From positions 1,054,001-1,118,000 of the forward strand of contig JAOWBW010000321.1 of NCBI GenBank assembly GCA_026119855.1: 64,000 bases of DNA, in the 5' to 3' direction. Below, piece by piece: positions 1-10,068 of the stretch (positions within the stretch are counted from its first letter, which is position 1; every line of letters starts with the position of its first letter). Under the pieces are notes generated by a model that worked only from the letters and a program-made list of their open reading frames with translations, searched no databases and was not told where the DNA came from. This DNA comes from Campanula takesimana (taxonomy: Eukaryota > Streptophyta > Magnoliopsida > Asterales > Campanulaceae). Made by a program: the position numbers and the translations under genes.

Positions 1-419
1 TGTGTGTGGCTAATGAGAAAATTGAAATATCTGTGTTTGATGTCATGCAAAAGTCCCATAGATGATGAGTCTTGTAATTATGTAGATGTTGGGAGGATTG
101 TGTGAGTGAAGTCTTATGGCATGAGAGAGACTGTGAGGAGTTAGAGTCTTTGTTGTCAACTGGCGGTGAGAAACTCAGGGATAATGCGGTTGTTCAGCTG
201 ATGGCTGTGGAAAAGGCCGACGAACACCATCCTAGTGAGGCCCGTTTCACCCCCTAGGCCACTTCAATGAGAAGTCGGTACTTCTATTGTAACCCCTCCA
301 GCTCTTGAGCTGAAACCCTCCCCTCAAATTTAAAGTATGTTTTTCTTAGGGAGGGTGAGACTTTGCCAGTGATAATTGCCGCTGATTTAACCCTAGAGCA
401 AGAGGTCAAATTGATATAA
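1..419 (+). pseudogene. X pol, decayed region upstream of the RT palm
   Basis: This is the start of the visible pol. Frame 1 opens with CVANEKIEISVFDVMQKSH, which resembles the stretch between protease and reverse transcriptase in Athila polyproteins. Stops and frame changes follow. Around 330-415 a fragment reading FLREGETLPVIIAADL (frame 3) is recognisable as the segment just before the RT fingers. The protease active site is not in the window. Without a complete copy for comparison the exact domain edges are uncertain. Confidence 0.6.
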
Positions 420-1130
420 GTGCTCCGTGAGCATAAGTCGGCCATAGGGTGGATCTTAGTAGATATTAAAGGCATAAGCCCCTCCATGTGCATGCATAAA
501 ATTAATATTGTGGATGGTCCTAAGCCATCTAGAGAAAGACAGAGGAGGTTGAACCCTTACATGGAAGAGGAATTTAGGAAAGAGGTCCTGAAATTGTTAG
601 ATGCGGGAATTATCTATGCCGTCGCTGATAGTGAGTGGGTGAGCCCGGTTCAAGTTGTTCCGAAGAATCGGGTTACACTGTCACCAGTAATGAGAAAGGT
701 GAGGAAGTGCCTACTAGGAAGTGACTGGGGCTAGAATGTGCATAGATTTGCGCAAACTTAATGCTGCAACAAAGAAAGACCACTTCCTTTGCCTTTATTG
801 ATCAGATTCTAGAGAGGTTAGAAGGACATGCGTATTATTGCTTCTTGGATGGTTTCTCGGGATATAACAAAATTCTTATTGCACCCGAGGGCCAAGCCAA
901 GATGACCTTTACTTGTCCCTTTGGCACATTTGCTTTTAGGAGGATGCCCTTTGGGCTATGTAATGCACCTGCGACCTTTTGAAAGGTGTATGACCTCCAT
1001 ATTCTCTGAGTTGATAGAAAGATGTGTCGAAGTCTTCATGGATGACTTCTCTGTATTTGGTGATAGTTTTGATGGGTGCCTCGAAATTTGACAATGGTTT
1101 TAAAACGTTGTTGTGAGACAAATTTGACCC
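420..1130 (+). pseudogene. X reverse transcriptase domain (Athila pol), frameshifted
   Basis: The domain runs through two or three frames. Bases 420-734 give the fingers region with GWILVDIKGISPSMC and SEWVSPVQVVPK, ending in a TAG. From about 735 the reading moves to another frame with MCIDLRKLNAAT, then YYCFLDGFSGYNKI (palm motif A, where the catalytic D is followed by G-F-S-G) and FRRMPFGLCNAPATF. That frame stops at 980. The second catalytic motif, VFMDDFSVFGDS, lies at 1032-1067 in a further frame, so the active-site DD is still spelled out although no continuous protein reaches it. This would be the enzyme that copies element RNA into cDNA. It is dead here. Confidence 0.88.
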
Positions 1131-1992
1131 TTAGTTGGGAAAATGTCACTTTCTCGTGAGGCATGGTATTGTGTTAGGGCACTTGGTATCTAGTAAGGGG
1201 ATTGAGGTTGATAAAGCAAAAATTGATGTGATTTCTAAATTACCTCCCCCTGTGTCGGTTCGGGCTGTGCGAAGTTTTCTGGGCCATGCGGGTTTTTATA
1301 GGCGTTTCATAAAAGATTTTTCCAAAATTTGTAAGCCTTTATGTAACTTGCTCGCTAAGGATACTGAGTTCATCTTCGACCAAGAATGCTTGGAAGCATT
1401 CAAATTGTTGAAAGAAAAATTAACTTGTGCCCCCATTCTGTCTAGCCCCAATTGGTCTCTACCTTTTGAGATCATGTGTGATGCGTCTGATTGTGCGATT
1501 GGGGCTGTGTTGGGGCAAAGAGTGGACAAATTACCTCATGTGATTCATTATGCAAGTAGAAATTTAAATGATGCATAACTGAATTATACTACCACTGAAA
1601 AATAATTTTTAGCGGTTGTGTTTGCTCTTGAAAAGTTTCGTTCTTACTTGCTTGGATCCAAGGTAATTGTCTATTCTGATCATGCTGCATTAAAATACTT
1701 GTTAAATAAAAAGTATGCTAAACCTAGACTTCTTAGGTGGATGCTCCTACTGCAGGAGTTTGATATTGAGATTAGAGACAAAAAGGGGACCGAAAATGTG
1801 GTAGCGGATCACTTATCTAGGTTTGAGGACTTCACTTTCACGAGTGTTATTGAGGGGGCGATTCCGGTTAATGAAAGTTTTCCGGATGAGCAACTTTTCG
1901 CTTTACATGTCCAAGAGCCCTGGTATGCTGATTTTGTGAATTATCTTGTGACTAATTTAATGCCACCACACTTCACTTACGACCAAAAATGA
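1131..1992 (+). pseudogene. X RT connection and RNase H domain, with internal stops
   Basis: One frame covers the connection (KCHFLVRHGIVLGHLVSSKG, VRSFLGHAGFYRRFI) and the RNase H domain. RNase H landmarks are CDASDCAIGAVLGQ (first catalytic D), the E/K-rich helix around 1600-1640, YSDHAALKYLL and VVADHLSRF (last catalytic D). Two stop codons interrupt it, at 1576 (where relatives have Gln, so CAA to TAA is likely) and at 1603. A further stop at 1990 separates it from the integrase part. RNase H degrades the RNA strand of the cDNA hybrid during replication. Domain identity is secure. Confidence 0.88.
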
Positions 1993-2046
1993 AAGTTTAA
2001 GTCGGATGTGAAGCATTATATTTGGGATGACCCTTATCTGTAGAGA

Positions 2047-3214
2047 GTGTGTCCGAATAAGATTATTCGGCGTTGTATTCCTGAGCATGAGCAGGCTAGT
2101 GTGTTGAGGTTTTGCCATGAGCTCCAATGTGGGGGCCATTTTAGTGGGCAAAAGACCGCTAGGAAAGTGCTTCAAGCGGGGCTATATTGGCCCACCTTAT
2201 TTAAAGATGCTCAGGAATTTTGTGTAAGGTGTGATAGATGCCAACGGACTGGCAATATAGGGAAAAGAGATGAGATGCCCCTACAACATAATTTAATTGT
2301 TGATATTTTTGATGTTTGGGGCATTGATTTTATGAGTCCCTTCCCTCCTTCCCATGGTTATTTATACATTCTTGTTGCTGTTGATTATGTGTCCAAGTGG
2401 GTGGAAGCAATTCCTACCCGCACAAATGATGCTAACATTGTTTGCAAGTTTGTTCGTGACAATATTTTTAGCAGGTATGGAGTGCCACGAGTCATCATCA
2501 GTGACCAAGGGACACATTTCACTAACCGTATGTTCAACCAAGTGCTAAAGAAGTATGGGGTTGGTCACAAGTTGGCTACGGCCTACCATCCTCAAACTTC
2601 GGGCCAAGTGGAGGTAAGCAATCGCCAAATCAAAGCAGTGCTCGAGAAAACAGTACGTCCAAATCGTAAGGATTGGTCTTTAAAGTTGTGTGTATCGGAC
2701 TGCATATAAAACTTCCATTGGTATGAGTCCGTACTGCATAGTATATGGGAAAGAGTGCCATCTTCCGGTAGAGTTGGAACACAAAGCATATTGGGCAACC
2801 AAAGAGCTTAACATGGATTTAGGTCTAGCGGGAGAGAAGAGGTTGCTCGATTTGGATGAGTTGGCAGAGTTGAGGCAAGATAGTTATGAGAGTGCTAAAT
2901 TGTACAAGGAGAGGACCAAGCGGTATCATAACAAAAATTTAAAACCCAAGTTTCTTAAACCTGGTATGAAGGTCCTTCTCTTTAACTCTCGCCTCAAACT
3001 TTTTCCCGGAAAATTGTGTTTAAGATGGACGGGTCCATATGAGTTGGTCCGTGTGTTTCCTCATGGATCATTGGAGCTAAAAAAATTGAAAGATGGGGTG
3101 ATTTTCAAAGTGAATGGACACCGGGTGAAGCCGTATTATGAGGGGCTATCTATTATTGAAGACATCAATGAGATTGATGTAATCGATTTGATGGAACCGG
3201 AGCAAGCCACGTAA
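2047..3214 (+). pseudogene. X integrase domain (Athila pol C-terminus), one frameshift
   Basis: The HHCC zinc-binding part reads CHELQCGGHFSGQ...CVRCDRCQ. The catalytic core follows with WGIDFMSPFP (first D), ISDQGTHF (second D) and TSGQVEVSNRQIK (E), the D,D,E set of Ty3/gypsy integrases. The frame breaks near 2690-2709, and the C-terminal part continues in another frame from about 2690 to the stop at 3212-3214, including KPGMKVLLFNSRLKLFPGKL and the GPY-like WTGPYELVRV. No chromodomain follows, as expected for Athila. The frameshift and the upstream stops make it non-functional. Confidence 0.9.
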
Positions 3215-3260
3215 TCTTTATGTGGCATTATGTCGAACCAATGACTTAAAACAAAGGCGC

Positions 3261-3282
3261 TGGTTGGGAGGCAACCCAACCA
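3261..3282 (+). other. Perfect 8-bp hairpin 46 nt after X pol
   Basis: TGGTTGGG and CCCAACCA pair perfectly around the six-base loop AGGCAA. It lies between the pol stop and the spacer before ORF3. From memory a GGGAGGCAACCC-type motif is common at this place in Athila-like elements, so it is probably family-conserved. No function is assigned. Confidence 0.7.
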
Positions 3283-3404
3283 GGTATCATTTAATTGCTT
3301 TATGTTTTTCCTTTCAGTTTATCATCATTTTTGAATTGGGAGTGTGTTAGTCTTCAATGCCATGAGGACATGGCATATTTTTGGTTTGGGGGGTGGTGGT
3401 ATTC

Positions 3405-3428
3405 ATATATATATATATATATATATAT
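3405..3428. repeat. AT dinucleotide microsatellite
   Basis: About twelve uninterrupted AT units in the spacer after X pol. Confidence 0.9.
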
Positions 3429-3743
3429 TATTATTGCTTTCGTGTCTTTTAATTTTAGGTCGGTTTGAACTACGGTGACCTGAGCCCCTTATTGTCTTTG
3501 GGGGAACATAGGCAACGAAAGTGCGGTCAATAGTTAGTCCGTGTCTTCCTTCATGAATCTCTCCGAGTTTGTGGGTTTATAAGGGAGTGTAAATAGTGTC
3601 ACCCTCCAAAAAGATTTTATTTTATTGAGTCATTTTTTATGGATATTACGCTTGTGATGTTTGTTTGTGGTGATGTGCAGAGATTCAATTCAACCGGAGC
3701 TGGAGTAAAAAAAAAGAGAAAAAAAATTTGCTCGAAAATTGAA

Positions 3744-3900
3744 CCAGGCGCCCGTTTGGGAGTCACCAGGCGCCCGCCTGAATTAACAAATCGAAATCTC
3801 CAGATCTACTGCCCGCTAGAGCGTCCGTGTGGTTTCTATCAAGCGCGCGCGTGACACCCGGGCGCCCGCCTGCCTGTCACGAGCGCCCGCTCGATGCGCC
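3744..3900. repeat. GC-rich inverted-motif cluster, internal copy in X
   Basis: Several short inverted repeats of the form CAGGCG-CC-CGCCTG and GAGCG-CC-CGCTC are spaced over about 155 bp in otherwise AT-rich DNA. The same GCGCCCGC-type motif forms a cluster in the X LTR at 16131-16276, so the element carries its own version of the motif twice. Confidence 0.75.
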
Positions 3901-4215
3901 GGAAAAGAAACCCGAGTCTGATCAAAATTGGGATTGGGGAGTATTTATCCCTAATTTCCCCATCTTCCCCATATTCTTCCTCTTTCTAAAAACCTACCTC
4001 ACACCCATCTCTCTCTCTCTCTACAAATCAACCACCCAAACCCACCATATTTAACCAAATTCGAACCAAATTCTACCGTTTCCTCACCTAATATCAAGAA
4101 TCCAAACCTTAAATCACCATTAGATCTAGGGAATTGCAAATTTTTGTTCAACTTTGAAGGAAGGGGAACGGGTTGATTTGAAGGTGTTAGGGTGGAATTT
4201 GAAGGTGCTACAGAA

Positions 4216-4564
4216 TAGGGATGGCCAAAACCGGTTCCGGGCCAGGTTCCGATTCGGAACCGCCGGTTCCGGTTCGGCAAAAGGGTGACCCTGAACCGGC
4301 CCGCGCTTACCCCAGTTCCGGTTCCGGTTTGGCACAATCCGGTTCGGTCCGGTTCCGGTACGGTTCCGGTCCCCCCTTTAAAATTATTGAAAAACAAGGG
4401 ATTTCCGGTCCGGTTCGGCATATATGTGACCCTGAACCGGCCCGGATGCCTTGCGGTTCCAGTTCGTCCGGTTCCGGTTTCCTCCCCGGTTTGCTCCAGT
4501 TCTGGGCTTTTCCGGTCCGGTTCTGGTCTGGTTTTCCGGTTTCGGTTCGGTTTGGCCATCCCTA
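4216..4564. mobile_element. hAT-like non-autonomous element (MITE) made of CCGGTTC-rich repeats
   Basis: The ends are inverted: TAGGGATGGCCAAAACCGG on the left and CGGTTTGGCCATCCCTA on the right. The flanks are CTACAGAA (4208-4215) and CTATAGAA (4565-4572), an 8-bp TSD with one mismatch, as expected for hAT transposition. The 349-bp body is almost entirely permuted GGTTCCGGTTCGG-type repeats with a short unique centre near 4370-4400 and no transposase. It is inserted in the X spacer just before ORF3. A truncated relative lies in opposite orientation at 44765-44984. Confidence 0.82.
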
Positions 4565-4640
4565 CTATAGAAGGGTAAAGTGATCGTTGGGTTACGAGCT
4601 TCCGGGAACTATCATCTTTCCCAACTCCGGCTATATTTCG

Positions 4641-4677
4641 GTTCTGGGCTTTTCCGGTCCGGTTCTGGTCTGGTTTT
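4641..4677. repeat. 37-bp copy of hAT-like interior outside the element
   Basis: This stretch is identical to 4499-4535 inside the hAT-like element but lies 77 bp beyond its right end, with no TSD or terminal repeat of its own. It looks like templated filler copied during repair rather than an independent insertion. Confidence 0.75.
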
Positions 4678-4724
4678 CAGTTTTTTTTTTGTAGAGCTTT
4701 GAGTGGGCTTATTGTGCTGTGATA

Positions 4725-5990
4725 ATGCCGCCTAAGGGTAAAGGTCGTGTCCCCCCACCCCAAGTGAACGTAAATTTTAACAATGCCCATTTTGTCTCTC
4801 GCAATTCGGAAGAGTATTTTGAGAATAAACAGAATAATGGGGTGACGGTAGAACGGGATTTGACTTGAAAGAATGTGGGTTGGATGAGATAATCAATTTT
4901 TACAAGTTAAGGCGATTATTGGCTAAACCAAAACAGACAGGGTCTAAATTGTTGATACATGAATTCTACGCGAATTTCCTTTCTGCAACTGAGGCCACCA
5001 ACGTTTGGGTGAGGGGACATAATGTCAATGTGTCCGCCTCAACCATCAATGCTTATTATGGGTTGTCTAATGAGGTAGAGATTGATGATTGTAACTATTG
5101 GAGATTGAAGAGAGAGTTGCAGGAGAACCTGGATGAGACTCTAGCTTTGTTCTCGGCTGAGTTTAATGTGCATATTGATAGGGAGAATATCAGACATGGG
5201 TATTTGTTTCATATTAAGGAGTTGGGTTTGGAGTTACGGGCACTATACCTATTTTCTGTGAGAGGATCATGCCTACTTCTCACTATCAGGAGGTCCATTG
5301 GTACATAGCCCCTTTACTGTATGCTATGATGAGGAGGATGCCCATGAATATTGGGGGCATAATGCGCAGTGAGATGGGGGACCGGGCCAAAAACTTAGAG
5401 AACAAGAATTATATGTTTCCGATCATGATCGCGACTATGGCGGATAGGGCAGGGGTACCTGTGGAAGGATTTCCCAAAACCTTGACTCCCGGAACCACAA
5501 TGACGAAATCCACCATTGATAGTGGAGGAGCAGGAGGACGAGGACGGGCCCCAGCCCCAGTGCAGATGGATATGGATGAGGACCCACCGATGACTCAGAG
5601 AAAGATGCAGTATTATGTGTCTGGGCAAATCCATGGGGTGGATGAGAGGCTGCAGGAATATCAGCAGTAGAAAATGCTAGCTAACTAACATCGTCAGTGC
5701 CGAGAGGATGATAATGATGAGAGGCTACGGAGACTGGAGGAGGCGTTTTATGCCAACCAGCAAGAGGAACAGTATTTCAGGCGCCGGATGATGTGCACCA
5801 CTTTCCTGGAGAGCAGTTTCCTCCTATGATCTACCTAACACCTCCGTCTCAGTATACACCACTACCACCACCTAGCAGTGCTTGGGCTGGAGCCACTTGG
5901 AACCAGTTCACTAGAGGACCGGATCAGGGGTCGAGTTCAGGTTCGGGTATGCCGGGTCCTTGGGACCAATTTTTTCCGCCTCCGCAGTGA
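4725..5990 (+). pseudogene. X third ORF, Athila env-like / plant transposon protein, frameshifted
   Basis: A likely ATG at 4725 starts MPPKGKGRVPPP and stops at about 4867. The reading continues in another frame to 5308 with LLIHEFYANF and VRGHNVNVSASTINAYYGL, then in a third frame (5269-5670) with SHYQEVHWYIAPLLYAMMRR, and a proline-rich tail (5793-5990) ends in FFPPPQ. The INxYYGL and VRG features resemble the family called putative plant transposon protein (Pfam Transposase_32), found in the ORF that follows pol in Athila elements and often called env-like. I see no convincing signal peptide or membrane anchor, so an envelope role is only an inherited label. At least three frameshifts and extra stops after 5670 make it a relic. 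Confidence 0.6.
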
Positions 5991-6031
5991 TTTGAGGTAT
6001 CCCTACCCTTTTATTTGCACTTTTTATGTGA

Positions 6032-6051
6032 GAGCATTGGGGGCAATGCTC
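6032..6051 (+). other. Perfect 8-bp hairpin 41 nt after X ORF3
   Basis: GAGCATTG pairs with CAATGCTC around a GGGG loop, followed by a G-rich stretch. It occupies the start of the 3' untranslated region. Similar CATTG-G-rich-CAATG words are, from memory, typical of Athila 3' regions. Confidence 0.7.
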
Positions 6052-6179
6052 AGTTTGGTTTGGGGGTGGGGGGATACCTGTTGGTTGATTGAAGCTATCA
6101 CCTGTATAGTTAGTTAGTTAGTTTTTTTATATTAAAAAAAAATATAAAAAAATAAAAAAAAAATTGAAAAGAAAAGAGA

Positions 6180-6211
6180 GGCTAGGTGAAAACCCGAAAG
6201 GGTGCCTAGGC
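6180..6211 (+). other. GAAA-loop hairpin, X copy
   Basis: In sense orientation the inner hairpin is CCC-GAAA-GGG and the outer arms are GGCTAGGT and GCCTAGGC (7 of 8 positions pair, one as G-U). The same design occurs on the sense strand of Tat elements C (three copies) and F (one copy), with different but still complementary arms. It lies about 190 nt after the last ORF. Confidence 0.75.
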
Positions 6212-6747
6212 AAAAGGATAGGAAGAGAACAAATCCCATGGCGTAGGAGACACAAGGGAGGAGTGTTGGGTAGGATTTTATTGTGGTGTAGGAGGTTGGA
6301 ATTAGAGGAGATAGGATAGAAAATCCTCAGATTTCTTTTTGGAGTAATAAGGGGCGTTGGAGCTTATTATGAGGTAAATCATTGCTAAGGGTTATCCTAG
6401 CTTTGATTTCTTTTTGAGGGAGGATGTAGTGAAAGATAAGCATGGGGGAAATATAGGTCATTTTAGTTCCCCCTAGCTTTGGTGTGTGGGCCCGAGTTGG
6501 ATATGATTTAATTTGCTTATTAATGGTGTTGATATCGATTAGGGCCATTGCTACTCATTTTTGTGAAGATATAAGGAGACGGAGTTCTTTTTATTCTGTG
6601 GTGTAGTTTTTTTTTTTTTTTTTTTTTTGACGTGGTTGATGGGAGATGTAGAGGAGTTTAGGCGTCATTTTCCTCCATGCTACGCTGATAGACCGGTGCT
6701 TAGATGTGGGGTTAGGAATATTACTGTGGGACGAGTAATGGTCTAAG

Positions 6748-6759
6748 CGTGGGGGAATT
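6748..6759 (+). other. X polypurine tract
   Basis: The purine-rich GTGGGGGAATT stretch directly precedes the TG start of the 3' LTR, where plus-strand cDNA synthesis is primed. Confidence 0.8.
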
Positions 6760-6789
6760 TGATGGATCTATTTTATCATATATTATCTC
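6760..6789 (+). repeat. X 3' LTR, first 30 bp
   Basis: The LTR starts TGATGGATCT at 6760 and is interrupted after 6789 by element Y. The last five bases, ATCTC (6785-6789), are the left TSD of Y. The LTR resumes after 15871. Confidence 0.85.
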
Positions 6790-9700
6790 TGACACGCCCC
6801 CAAGTCCCGGGATTCCCTAATAGAACCTCGAACCTGGTGCGCATGACTAACAAGAAACGAGAAACTGAATGACACCTGATTATATCAAACTGACATCATA
6901 TATACTCAAGAGAAACGAACTAAGATAGCTCACAACGAGTTCTATACCAAGAAATTTAAACCAAATGGTTGTACACAGCGGAAAACATGCCTAGCACATA
7001 CGCTGGCATTACAAGAACACTATACAAGTCTACCCACTATACTGAGTCTAAACAACTGATTCCAAATTGTCCTAACCAAAACTGGAAAGGATAACAATCC
7101 CCAAACAAGAACAACCTGCCAAGTAGGCCCCTGCTAAGTCGAGCCTCACAACGTATTACCACTTGCTTTCCTGGGGGGGGGAAACATATAAACAAGGAAC
7201 GGGTGAGATAAATCTCAGTAAGTTACTAGATACAAGTACATAGCATGTTATCATGTAATCATGCAAATCAAGAAGATTATCAAGTAATCATGCTCAAGAT
7301 GTCATCAAGTAACAAGTATATGAGAGGCTAAGCCAACTCATCAAGTAACTAGCACATAAGGCTAAACTAACACGTTACAAACGATATTCCAACCTTATTC
7401 CTCCCAAGTAAACCATTGTTGTCGTTGCTTATTGCAGTTGACAAATCACGATCAATCAAGTTGCTGCTGTGCAGTACACAAGAGGACCCGGTAACCAGTA
7501 TCACTCACAAGAACAAGATTCACGATGTGTTCACGAGTTTAGCATTCACTTTTATCAGGCGTATTGCTCTAATAAAGGAAGCTATGCCCTTACTATGGCC
7601 TGTAGTAAGGGGTCAAGCGCAGATACATAGGCACCCGATTATCACTTAGCCCCAGCACTCGCGATAAGCGTGAACCTATATATCTCCGAACAAGCAAGGT
7701 GACCAGCTGGACTCACACAAGAATGCACAAGTAGATGTTTACTTGAACTACAAGAGTATAGAACTAAGTCCAAAAGTAGTGGACTAGCTCTTCAGGAACC
7801 ATGTAATCATGTGCTCACCAAAACTAACAAGAATAGAACTAAGTCCAAAAGTAGTGGACCAGTCCTTCATGAACCATGTAATCATGCTCACCAAATACCA
7901 GTACACGTAACACAATCAATCCAAGTTAGAGTCTATTAGTAACAGACCCCAAACAAGTAGTAGGGTACATCATTCTATGTCTCTTTGTCATATGCCATAT
8001 TTGCACGTACATATTCAAATAACCTTTAACACACTAATGTGTCTATCACGATACCCTTACTTCCAAGTAGAGCCCAACATCTTAGACTCTAAGCACATAG
8101 TCGAATAGGTCGTATTGTACCTAGTCACAATCATATCTCGCGTATATGTATCGTTAATAATCGAATACATTTTCCAACACATATTGTGTTCTATAATCAT
8201 TGTTTTATGAATTATCTTCATATTACACTAGTCCCTCTTTCTTTAGGAACCTATCTCAGGAACAAGATATCTTCTTTATACTTTATATACTTCATTGAGT
8301 ATATGCACGATTAAAACCAATTACTAGCACATTAGTGCTTGTTCATAGCACTTTCAATACACACGTATTAGATTCAAGTATGTTTTAGAGTTGATCATTC
8401 TCTATCTAGTTCCACATTCCAACTCTTTGTTTATTAATAACAAGTATCAAGTAGTCAACAAGCCACATTCTATCAAGTAGTTATGTGCCAGATTTGCACA
8501 TACACATCAAAGATAGTTCTAACACGTTAGTGCTTGTTCATAGCACTTTCAAGTTCATTACCATACACACGTATTGGTTTCAAGACATGTAGAAGATTTT
8601 ATCATCTTACATTCAAGTTCTTAATCCAATTCTTTGGATGTTCAAGACATGTACAAGATTTCATTCTCTTATACTCAAGTTATTATTCCAATCTTTGGAT
8701 GTTCAAGCTCAAGACATTGTTCTAGTGCCCCTAAGGTACACAAACATTGATTCAAGACATATATAACACATTAGTTCTTGTTTATAGCACTTTCAAGACA
8801 TATAAAAGAGTTGTTACTCTTAGGCTCAAATTCTCTATTCAAATCATTGAATAATCATGTTCAAGACTCACTTATGATGCCCCTAAGGTATCACAACACT
8901 TGCTAGGACATCTTATACTAAGGCTATATCCCTTAGGAGGGGTAAGCTTTTATTTCAATTTAGATTTAAAACACTTTTGTTGAAACAGGGGACCGGCGGG
9001 CGCCTACGATGGACCGGGCGGCCGCTCATTATAGCATTTTTGAAACCAAAACTTCTGATGAAATGGGCGGGTGCTCGGTATCTATGTGGGCGGGCGCCTG
9101 GTACAATTTTCAGAAAACACTAAATTTCTTTCCAGGCCTAAAATTCTCCGTCCCAAGCGTAGGAGTATACTTTCACTAACCCTTAGGCAATACCCAGGAC
9201 ACTATTTCAAGCACAATTCTTTTCTTTTACCGTCCCACAAATAATAGGATAATTTCCGTTTTTTCCAATTAAATATTTCACCGTCCCACAAGTATAAGTA
9301 TAATTTTCTAATATACTAATATAATCATTTAGGGATACTTCCATTCATTTCCCCGTACCACAAATAATGGTACAATTTTTCTAAAAACATTTAAATCAAG
9401 TTAATATTTTACCGTCTCACGAATAGGAGTATAATTTTCTTATTAACATTCCCAGGACACTTTTGCAAATCTATTTCATTCTTGTAATTCATACGAATAC
9501 TCCATTAGTCCCAAATTTACAAGTATCACAAAATCACCCCAAACACGAAATTGACAAGCACAAATATCAGGAATAACATATATGCATGTTATTACAAGCA
9601 AGGGGGAGCTAGTGACTTACCTAGTCCGAAATCAAATTCACCCAAACTAATTTTTGTTTGGCAGGAAATGCTCTACTCACCGCCCTGATCATTTATGAGA

Positions 9701-10053
9701 AGTCGGATTTTCGAACAGAGACATAATTAAGCGAGAGGAGTCGAGAATAGGGTAAATCCTAACTTTCTTTTATGAAACAGAGAGAATGTACGAGAGAAAT
9801 TGAGAAAGAAATGATAATCAGAGAAGGCAACCCATTTTTATCCTTAGCAAATTTCAAGAATTGCAACTTAGCCCTCCAAGTTTCAATTTGAGCAATTAAA
9901 CCCCTAAACTTTAGTTTTCACAAATGACCCTAAAGTTCCAACTTTGAACACTTAGGTCCTAAACTTGCTCAATTAGTTAAATAATTAACTCAAATAAAAT
10001 AGCATATAATTATGCAAGTCAAGAATTTAACAGGAATTAAGACGGGCGTTACA
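6790..10053 (-). repeat. Y 3' LTR (left copy)
   Basis: It runs from TGACACGCCCC to GGGCGTTACA on the plus strand (TGTAACGCCC...CGTGTCA in sense). It carries a GC-rich motif block at 8988-9100, repeated TCAAGACAT-type words around 8400-8900, and a TATA-like GGATAAAAATGGG in sense near 9836. Short ORFs here recur in the other LTR and are not considered coding. Confidence 0.92.
8988..9100. repeat. GC-rich motif cluster in Y left LTR
   Basis: GGCGGGCGCC, GGGCGGCCGCTC and GTGGGCGGGCGCC lie close together in AT-rich LTR. The matching block in the other LTR is 14803-14919. Confidence 0.75.
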
Positions 10054-10068
10054 TCCTCCCCTCCTTAA
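10054..10068 (-). other. Y polypurine tract
   Basis: In sense, TTAAGGAGGGGAGGA directly precedes the TGTAACGCC start of the 3' LTR. The preceding word, a FEDEF-like reading near 10070-10090, is typical of the end of Tekay-type elements. Confidence 0.8.

Larger units (their letters stand above)
3283..4207 (+). other. X non-coding spacer between pol and ORF3
   Basis: No supported ORF. The stretch holds an AT microsatellite, a GC-rich repeat block (3744-3900, listed separately) and a pyrimidine-rich segment near 3950-4030. In Athila this is the leader of the third ORF. Confidence 0.6.
5991..6747 (+). other. X 3' untranslated region
   Basis: No supported ORF. It contains hairpins at 6032-6051 and 6180-6211, an A/T-rich run around 6120-6170, and a T homopolymer of about 20 at 6607-6628. 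It ends at the polypurine tract. Confidence 0.7.

Noticed and set aside
3999..4559. 186-codon minus-strand ORF and several plus-strand ORFs with RFRYGSG / EPDRTG repeats
   Set aside because: Read-through of the CCGGTTC mosaic of the hAT-like element, which is open in many frames because of its composition.
4725..5990. True viral envelope gene in X
   Set aside because: No signal peptide, furin-like site or membrane anchor seen. The similarity is to the plant transposon protein family, so only an env-like label is justified.
8534..8725. 63-codon ORF repeated at 14351-14542
   Set aside because: It is part of the duplicated Y LTR and antisense to the element.
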